A stretch of 11,283 bases of DNA from Lachnospiraceae bacterium UBA3645 (GTDB lineage Bacteria > Bacillota > Clostridia > Lachnospirales > Lachnospiraceae). The position numbers were made by a program, and so were the translations under genes. The stretch is from NCBI GenBank assembly GCA_002373555.1, contig DFKM01000182.1, forward strand, positions 1 to 11,283. The letters are read 5' to 3'. The notes below the pieces were generated by a model. It did not search any database. It saw only the letters and a program-made list of their open reading frames with translations, and had not been told where the DNA came from. Positions 6,451 to 11,283 of this stretch are shown piece after piece. The stretch's first letter is position 1, and every line of letters starts with the position of its first letter.

Positions 6451-6503
6451 AGTGCGCAGCGAAAGCGTAAGTCCGGCTTACCGATCGCTGTACACTTTTT
6501 TTT
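6451..6503 (+). terminator. Rho-independent terminator of the LysR gene
   Basis: An outer stem of about 12 bp (6451-6462 with 6485-6496, one C-A mismatch and a G-U pair), an internal loop, and an inner GTAAG/CTTAC stem are followed by eight T at 6496-6503. It lies 25 bp after the LysR stop codon. Confidence 0.82.
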
Positions 6504-6646
6504 ATGAAAACAGCATATTTACAGACTGACACGATACAGGCATGATGCACGGCATTTCGCTGATACGATACGGAACGCGCATGCAGTATGCCTGTTTTTA
6601 TTATCTGTCAGAGGGACAGCATTCCCTGTATAAGAAGGAGGACATT
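6504..6646 (+). promoter_or_regulatory. Structured leader/promoter region upstream of the MATE gene
   Basis: Between the LysR terminator and the MATE start there are several paired elements: perfect 8-bp arms ACAGGCAT (6536-6543) and ATGCCTGT (6588-6595) with TTTTT directly after (6595-6599), and two mutually exclusive hairpins, CTGTC/GACAG (6605-6609 with 6615-6619) and AGGGA/TCCCT (6612-6616 with 6623-6627), just before the ribosome binding site. The best promoter guess is TTTACA (6518-6523) with CATGAT (6541-6546) at 17 bp, which is weak. It may be an attenuator or operator; I do not recognise a known riboswitch class. Confidence 0.35.
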
Positions 6647-8074
6647 ATGGAAGCAGGCGCAAATTCATTCCTGGAAACGGAGAGGATACCGGTACTGATG
6701 CGGAAGTATTCCATTCCCTGTATCATCTCCCTGGTGGTGGCAGCACTTTACAACATCGTTGATCAGATCTTTATTGCCAATGCGGATTATCTGGGATCTT
6801 ACGGAAACGCGGCCAATACCGTCGTTTTCCCGCTGACAGTCGTCGCACTTGCCATCGCCGTCATGATCGGCGACGGTGCCTGCGCATTCGTTTCGATCTC
6901 ACTGGGCGCGAAGAACAGGGAAAATGCGCATAAGAGCATCGGCAATGCGATCGTGCTCTGCTTCGGGTCGAGCCTGATCCTGACGGTTATCTATCTTCTG
7001 GCGATGGATCCGATCCTGACGCTGTTCGGCGGAAAAGTCAATGCCGGGACGTATGCCTGTGCGAGAGAATATTTCTTCTGGATCGCGCTCGGTGTGCCTT
7101 TCTATATGTTCGGACAGGCGATGAATCCGATCATCCGTTCTGACGGGAGCCCGAAATTCGCAATGGTTTCGACTGTGGCCGGCGCGGTAACGAATATCAT
7201 CCTTGATCCGATCTTCATATTTCCGCTGAAAATGGGCATGATGGGTGCGGCAGTCGCAACCGTCGCTGGTCAAATCCTGACAGCAGGACTGGCTGTATGG
7301 TACCTGTTTCATATGAAGGCAGTAAAGATTGAGCGGAGCAGTTTCCGCCTGAACGCGGGAATCGCGAGACGTTTCCTGATCCTCGGGATCACAAGCTTTC
7401 TGAGCCAGATCTCGCTGGTGATCTCCATGGCGGCTGTCCAGAATATGTGTACGAAATACGGCGCGTTGGATCCCGTCTTCGGGCAGCCGGAATATGCGCA
7501 GATCCCGCTGGCCGTCCTCGGCATCGTCATGAAATTCTTCCAGATCGCGATCTCGATTTCCGTCGGACTGGCTGCAGGCTGCATTCCGGTCGCAGGATAC
7601 AATATCGGTGCCGGCAGAAAAGACCGCGCGAAGATGCTGTTTACGTATCTTCTGGGGGGAGAAGCCGCTGTGGGACTGATTGCCCTGCTGATCGTGGAAC
7701 TGTTCCCGGGAAGGCTGATCGCGATTTTCGGCGCTGCAAACGAGAGCGCTTATTATACGGAATTTGCGGTTCGGTGCTTCCGGGTATATCTCTGCATGAT
7801 GATCCTCGCGATGGTAAACAAGGGGACATTCATTTACCTGCAGGCGCTCGGAAAGGCGGGGCTCTCCATGCTGCTGTCGATGATGAGAGAGATCGTGTTC
7901 GGTGTCTTCCTGCCGATCCTGCTGCCGCGGGTCTATGGTCTGAACGGGCTGCTGTATTCCTTCCCGGCGGCGGATATTCTGACATTTATCATTACGGTCG
8001 TGATCGTGCGGAAGGTGTATAAAGAACTGGGAACATCGGATGACAGGGTCCGCAAGGTACAGACAGCCGTATAA
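6647..8074 (+). CDS. MATE family efflux transporter (MepA-like)
   Basis: A 475-residue inner-membrane antiporter of the MATE family (MepA/DinF-like branch), which exports cationic drugs or metabolites in exchange for Na+ or H+. About twelve hydrophobic segments span the length, and two pseudo-symmetric MatE halves are visible. Family-typical motifs are ALYNIVDQIFIA near residue 33, the GxxxGDGACAFVSISLGAKN region around 75-95, NPIIRSDGSPKFAMVS, NIILDPIFIFPLKMGMMGAA in the first half, and PVAGYNIGAGRKDRAK in the second. The frame is open upstream to 6542, but I chose ATG 6647: it has AAGGAGG (6635-6641) 5 nt upstream and gives the usual MATE N-terminus (short polar tail, then IPVLMRKYSIPCII). 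The 35 upstream codons look like leader RNA. The gene is monocistronic, ended by the 8150-8207 terminator. Substrate unknown. Confidence 0.94.
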   Translation: MEAGANSFLETERIPVLMRKYSIPCIISLVVAALYNIVDQIFIANADYLGSYGNAANTVVFPLTVVALAIAVMIGDGACAFVSISLGAKNRENAHKSIGNAIVLCFGSSLILTVIYLLAMDPILTLFGGKVNAGTYACAREYFFWIALGVPFYMFGQAMNPIIRSDGSPKFAMVSTVAGAVTNIILDPIFIFPLKMGMMGAAVATVAGQILTAGLAVWYLFHMKAVKIERSSFRLNAGIARRFLILGITSFLSQISLVISMAAVQNMCTKYGALDPVFGQPEYAQIPLAVLGIVMKFFQIAISISVGLAAGCIPVAGYNIGAGRKDRAKMLFTYLLGGEAAVGLIALLIVELFPGRLIAIFGAANESAYYTEFAVRCFRVYLCMMILAMVNKGTFIYLQALGKAGLSMLLSMMREIVFGVFLPILLPRVYGLNGLLYSFPAADILTFIITVVIVRKVYKELGTSDDRVRKVQTAV

Positions 8075-8149
8075 TCCATGGGGACTGGCCCTGCGGCACG
8101 GGCTGAGCAGATAACATGCGGTGCCTGCTGCCGTGGGTTTAACAAAATG

Positions 8150-8207
8150 GAAGAGGACGGCCCGGGGAATTATTTCCCGCAGGGCCGCCCTCTTCAGTTT
8201 TTTTATT
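8150..8207 (+). terminator. Strong terminator between convergent MATE and RidA genes
   Basis: The stem GAAGAGG/CCTCTTC (8150-8156 with 8189-8195) continues, after one mismatch, as CGGCCC/GGGCCG (8158-8163 with 8182-8187) and an inner GGGAA/TTCCC-type hairpin. Seven T follow on the plus strand (8198-8204), overlapping the RidA stop codon at 8203-8205. It serves the MATE transcript and, with a weaker T-run (complement of 8145-8148), probably the minus-strand operon too. Confidence 0.85.
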
Positions 8208-8571
8208 TTTCAGCGATTGCTTCGATCTCGCAGAGCACACCTTTCGGAAGTGCCCTGACGGCGACGCAGCTGCGGGCCGGTTTGGAAGTGAAAAACTTTG
8301 CATAGACTTCGTTGAAAGCAGCAAAATCCCCCATGTCCGCAAGGAAGCAGGTCGTTTTGACGACTTTCTCAAATGAGCTGCCGGCAGCAGTAAGGATAGC
8401 GCCCACATTTTTGCAGCTCTGCTCCGCCTGCGCGGCAATTCCTTCGGGAACGGATCCGTCCGCGGGATCGACCGGGATCTGACCGGAAGTGATCACCAGG
8501 CCGGATACTTCAAAAGCCTGGGAATAGGGGCCGATGGCACCGGGTGCATTTTTGGTATCAATTACGTTCAT
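8203..8571 (-). CDS. ridA: RidA family reactive intermediate/imine deaminase
   Basis: A 122-residue cytosolic RidA (YjgF/YER057c/UK114) protein. RidA trimers hydrolyse reactive enamine/imine intermediates, chiefly 2-aminoacrylate released by PLP enzymes, to keto acids and ammonia, protecting other PLP enzymes. Diagnostic residues are present: GPYSQA with Tyr16, ITSGQIP (28-33), PARSCVAV with the substrate-carboxylate-binding Arg100, and CEIEAIA with Glu115. Relative to E. coli RidA, the loop before PARS is about four residues shorter. The frame is open upstream to 8649, but the start at 8571 is preferred: MNVIDTKNAPGAIGPYSQ matches the family N-terminus, and AAAGGAG (complement of 8582-8588) lies about 10 nt upstream. 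It sits 70 bp after the C-S lyase gene, with a stable hairpin in the gap. Its pairing with a lyase that makes aminoacrylate supports the function. Confidence 0.95.
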   Translation of the reverse strand: MNVIDTKNAPGAIGPYSQAFEVSGLVITSGQIPVDPADGSVPEGIAAQAEQSCKNVGAILTAAGSSFEKVVKTTCFLADMGDFAAFNEVYAKFFTSKPARSCVAVRALPKGVLCEIEAIAEK

Positions 8572-8602
8572 ATTCTGAACACTCCTTTCGATTGATAGAA
8601 GA

Positions 8603-8627
8603 GGAACGGGAATCCGATTCCCGCTCC
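8603..8627 (-). repeat. Intercistronic hairpin between the C-S lyase and ridA genes
   Basis: A perfect 7-bp stem CGGGAAT/ATTCCCG (8607-8613 with 8617-8623) with a 3-nt loop is extended by GGA/TCC after one mismatch. It is not followed by a T-run on the minus strand, so it is more likely an mRNA stability or processing element, or a leaky stop, than a full terminator. Confidence 0.5.
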
Positions 8628-8641
8628 GTATTATGTCAGCT

Positions 8642-9853
8642 TCAGGCATTTTTTGCGTTAATGGCGTCGCGCATGCGCTCCATACCGGTCCGGATGATCG
8701 ATCTCGGCATTGCCAGGTTCAGGCGGATGAAGCGGTTCGCATTACCGACGAAAAGGGCATCGCCGCCCTCCAGCAGAACACCGGCCTTGTAAGCGAAGAA
8801 GGAAGGAAGATCCTCGTCCGGATCGAAATAAGCGGACATATCCACCCAGGCAAGGTAAGTTGCTTCGGGAATCTCCATGACAGCCTTCGGCAGGTTCTCG
8901 TCCAGGAATTTCTTCAGGAAGTTGAAGTTCTCATCCAGATAAGCCTTCATTTCCTCATGCCACTGACCGCCGACATCGTAAGCGGCTTTCTGACCGACCA
9001 GAGAGAGGGGATTCACGAATCCGCCGATCTTGTCCGCGCTCTTGAACTCCCCGCGGGTCACTTCATCGCGGATGATGATGTTGGAGAACTGCAGTCCGGC
9101 CATATTGAACGTCTTGCTGGCGGACATGCAGGTGATCAGCTTCTGATAATCCTTCATGACTTTCGCCATCGGGATATGCTTCTTCCCGGCCCGGATCAGG
9201 TCGCAGTGGATCTCATCGGAAATGATCCAGAGATTGTATTTTTCAACGATCTCAGCAACAGCGGAGAGCTCTTCCTCGGTCCACATGCGTCCGGAAGGGT
9301 TGTGCGGATTGCAGAAAATCACCAACTTGGCCTTCGGATCGGCGCAGCATTTCTCGAAGTTCTCAAGATCCAGGGTGAAATGTCCCTTCGCGTCTCTGTT
9401 CAGCGGGGAGGAAAGGAATTCCACATCGTTGTATTCACAGGCATGCGCAAAATAGCCGTAGGAAGGGGTATTGATGATGACCTTCTCGTTCTTCTTGCAG
9501 AGCGTCTCCACAAGCTGGAAAAGCGCGGGAATGATGCCGGGGGAGAATGTCAGCTCCTCCTTCGGAACATCCCAGTCATAATGGTCGCGGCACCATTTTG
9601 CGAAGGACTGATAGTAATCGTCATCATAGACGCCGGTGTAGCCGAAGATCCGGCGGTCGATACGTGCCTTCAGGGCATCGCAGATCTCGGGCGCTGTCGC
9701 GAATTCCATATCGGCGACCCACATGCGGACGAATTCGTCGTCGGCATAAGGGAATTTCTTTTCCGGACCGGCATGGAAGATGTAGCCGCGGAAACCGTCG
9801 GTATTCAGTGCATTTGTATGTGTACGGTCGATGATTTCATCAAAGTTATACAT
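8642..9853 (-). CDS. PLP-dependent C-S beta-lyase, MalY/PatB family aminotransferase
   Basis: A 403-residue fold-type I PLP enzyme of the MalY/PatB (cystathionine beta-lyase-like) group. These cytosolic enzymes cleave the C-S bond of cysteine, cystathionine or cysteine S-conjugates, giving a thiol or H2S plus 2-aminoacrylate, which becomes pyruvate and ammonia. Seen in order: MWVADMEFATAPEI (44-57) and GYTGVYDD (71-78), typical of the group; the FSPGIIPAL segment (103-111) for phosphate binding; CNPHNPSGR (181-189); SDEIHCDL with the pyridine-N-binding Asp213 and the EIHCDL signature; the Schiff-base lysine Lys247 in SASKTFNMAGL; and FIRLNLA with the carboxylate-binding Arg377. Length is typical. 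The start at 9853 has a strong AAAGGAGGT site upstream. It lies between an APC amino acid permease (66 bp gap) and ridA (70 bp gap). The exact substrate is not determinable. Confidence 0.93.
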   Translation of the reverse strand: MYNFDEIIDRTHTNALNTDGFRGYIFHAGPEKKFPYADDEFVRMWVADMEFATAPEICDALKARIDRRIFGYTGVYDDDYYQSFAKWCRDHYDWDVPKEELTFSPGIIPALFQLVETLCKKNEKVIINTPSYGYFAHACEYNDVEFLSSPLNRDAKGHFTLDLENFEKCCADPKAKLVIFCNPHNPSGRMWTEEELSAVAEIVEKYNLWIISDEIHCDLIRAGKKHIPMAKVMKDYQKLITCMSASKTFNMAGLQFSNIIIRDEVTRGEFKSADKIGGFVNPLSLVGQKAAYDVGGQWHEEMKAYLDENFNFLKKFLDENLPKAVMEIPEATYLAWVDMSAYFDPDEDLPSFFAYKAGVLLEGGDALFVGNANRFIRLNLAMPRSIIRTGMERMRDAINAKNA

Positions 9854-9919
9854 TGTAAACCTCCTTTATGTTTAACCACCGGGATGAAGCCGCCCCGGCG
9901 TAGAGCGTTCGTAAAGTAA

Positions 9920-11283
9920 TCAGTCTTCAGCTTTCAGTGCAGCTTCTACGATTTCCCGGCGCTTTGCATCCAGCTCTTCCTTGCTCACGGAGCCGGTCTT
10001 CAGTGCAATGCCGGAGAAGATCAGCGGAATGATGATGACAGCAGCTGCCACGATCGCATCCTTGACAGTCAGATCCTTGAACAGTGTGATCGCAACGACA
10101 GCGGCGCAGAATCCGCCGAGAATGCTGCAGGCGTTGAATAGCCAGACAGGGATCTTGATGGAGCGCTTTGCGAACTGCTCCGGATACTTCTTCGGGATCG
10201 TCATGCAGGCTACGTTCAGGTAGCAGTTGATGAGCATGGTAGGGATCATCAGCATGCTGATGGCATTGCCGACGCTCATGCCGGTCAGGATCGGGACCAG
10301 CGCTACGATATAAGTCAGCAGGAAACAGTAATAAGGATAACCGTCTTTGGTCTTGTTGCGGAAAGACTTCGGGAACCATCCGTCATCCGCCATGTGAGAC
10401 AGCGGCTCGCGGATCATGGCAAGCACTGCCAGGAAGGAGGAGATGATGGCGCAGATGCCGCCGCCGATGACAAAGAAGGCGAACAGTCCGTGCGGCATGA
10501 TGGCCTGCGCAGTTACGCTGAGGTTCTCGCCTGCGATCTGATCGTAAGGCAGAACACCGGCTGCAACATAGGACATCAGTCCGTAGACAACGGAAACAAC
10601 GATGCAGGTCACGATGATGCCCATCGGGATCGTGCGCTTGGGGTTCTTCGTGATCGGTACAACACCGACCGGTCCCATGGTAGTTCCCTGGCAGGCCCAT
10701 CCCATGATGGCGATCGCGCTGATCATACCGCCGAAACCGCCGTGGAAGAAGCCGCCGTCAAATGTCGCATTGAAGAAATCCGCAGCGTTTACGCTCGGGA
10801 TACCCATGACGACGAACAGGATGAGGGCGATGACCAGAAGCCCGGTCGCAACATTCTGGAAGAGCGTTACGATCCTGTTTCCTCTGATCGAGAGAAGGAA
10901 GAACAGTGTCAGAACAACAGCACTGATCAGTGTGTTGTGTTCGTTGACGATCGGGAACAGATTCCCGAGGTAACTGGTAAGTGCCAGTGCGTATCCGGTG
11001 AAGCCGAAGGCCCAGATGACATTGGTCCACCCGCCGTAACCGGTGAGCAGGGGCGGCAGCAGCATTCCCTTCATGCTGTAGTCACCGCCGTTGATGACGA
11101 AGATGCCGGACATGCCGAGGTTGTACCAGTAGGCAAGCAGCATGTAGAATACGCAGATAATGGTGATGGGAAGGATGGACCGTCCCGTTCTTTGGATGGC
11201 CGAACCAAGTGTGACGAAGATGCCGGAACCGACGGCGCCTCCGACGCCCAGGCCGACGATGTTCCACAGCCCGATCTTTTTGA
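9920..11283 (-). CDS. APC family amino acid permease (5' end outside window)
   Basis: An amino acid-polyamine-organocation superfamily permease. The frame stays open from the TGA at 9920-9922 to the window edge, giving about 454 residues. The visible N-terminus, KKIGLWNIVGLGVGGAVGSGIF (split here: KKIGLWNIVGL, then GVGGAVGSGIF), carries the TM1 'G-SGIF' substrate-binding motif of APC carriers, so probably only a few codons are missing. A Met at 11141-11143 lies after TM1 and is not the real start. About twelve hydrophobic segments are present, with the TM6-region MGWACQGTTMGPVGVVPITKNPKRTIP loop typical of the family, and a charged C-terminal helix (KEELDAKRREIVEAALKAED). The downstream neighbours, a C-S lyase and RidA, suggest import of a sulfur-containing amino acid, cystathionine or an S-conjugate. 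This is inference from context; the sequence gives only the superfamily. Confidence 0.9.
   Translation of the reverse strand, partial: KKIGLWNIVGLGVGGAVGSGIFVTLGSAIQRTGRSILPITIICVFYMLLAYWYNLGMSGIFVINGGDYSMKGMLLPPLLTGYGGWTNVIWAFGFTGYALALTSYLGNLFPIVNEHNTLISAVVLTLFFLLSIRGNRIVTLFQNVATGLLVIALILFVVMGIPSVNAADFFNATFDGGFFHGGFGGMISAIAIMGWACQGTTMGPVGVVPITKNPKRTIPMGIIVTCIVVSVVYGLMSYVAAGVLPYDQIAGENLSVTAQAIMPHGLFAFFVIGGGICAIISSFLAVLAMIREPLSHMADDGWFPKSFRNKTKDGYPYYCFLLTYIVALVPILTGMSVGNAISMLMIPTMLINCYLNVACMTIPKKYPEQFAKRSIKIPVWLFNACSILGGFCAAVVAITLFKDLTVKDAIVAAAVIIIPLIFSGIALKTGSVSKEELDAKRREIVEAALKAED

Noticed and set aside
6540..6580. Guanidine-II (mini-ykkC) riboswitch before the MATE gene
   Set aside because: ACGG and ACGA tetranucleotides occur here as in that riboswitch's loops, but neither is closed by a proper stem: the flanking bases do not pair around a four-base loop.
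6542..6646. 35-codon N-terminal extension of the MATE protein
   Set aside because: The internal ATG at 6647 has an AAGGAGG site at ideal distance and gives the usual family start; the extension lies over inverted repeats and has no MATE similarity.
8572..8649. 26-codon N-terminal extension of RidA
   Set aside because: It overlaps the end of the lyase gene and the intercistronic hairpin; the start at 8571 matches the family N-terminus and has a ribosome binding site.
8633..9919. 428-codon plus-strand ORF antisense to the C-S lyase gene
   Set aside because: It mirrors the lyase gene almost exactly, shows no family motif and has no ribosome binding site. The minus-strand frame has every PLP-enzyme motif and a strong AAAGGAGGT site. 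Long antisense frames arise easily from this codon usage.

Overview
The window reads as chromosomal DNA of a GC-moderate anaerobic Firmicute, most likely class Clostridia (Lachnospiraceae-like or a related gut lineage). The support is indirect: strong AAGGAGG-type ribosome binding sites, hairpin-plus-T-run terminators, canonical sigma-A-type promoters, and families common in clostridia (C_GCAxxG_C_C protein, AEC permease, FtsX-type ABC exporter, MepA-like MATE pump, stand-alone Mop protein). I see no rRNA, tRNA, CRISPR array, prophage or insertion sequence. It looks like core-type transport and metabolism DNA, and I did not find a clearly new multi-gene system. The most interesting signals are regulatory.

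Layout. (1) 1-1369, plus strand: possibly the last codons of an upstream gene, then a small cysteine-rich C_GCAxxG_C_C protein and a tightly coupled AEC-family permease, with a terminator at 1450-1494. (2) 1495-4787, plus strand: a doubtful 41-codon ORF, a good promoter with an overlapping inverted repeat, then a two-gene ABC exporter (ATPase plus an 8-TM, two-FtsX-domain permease). (3) 4803-6503: a tandem-Mop molybdate-binding protein on the minus strand, divergent from a LysR-family regulator on the plus strand. The shared intergenic region holds a good minus-strand promoter and an ATAAG/CTTAT dyad centred about 65 bp upstream of the predicted mop transcription start, which is where LysR proteins usually bind. 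(4) 6504-8210, plus strand: a MATE efflux transporter behind a structured leader of about 140 nt, ending in a strong terminator that lies between convergent genes. (5) 8203-11283, minus strand: an operon of an APC amino acid permease (start codon just outside the window), a PLP-dependent MalY/PatB-type C-S lyase, and RidA.

How the genes fit together. The minus-strand operon makes chemical sense. The permease would import a sulfur amino acid or S-conjugate, the lyase would beta-eliminate it to a thiol or sulfide plus 2-aminoacrylate, and RidA would hydrolyse that reactive intermediate to pyruvate and ammonia. The Mop/LysR pair looks like regulated storage or buffering of molybdate or tungstate. 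The ABC exporter and MATE pump are independent export units. The permease downstream of the C_GCAxxG_C_C protein has no assignable substrate.
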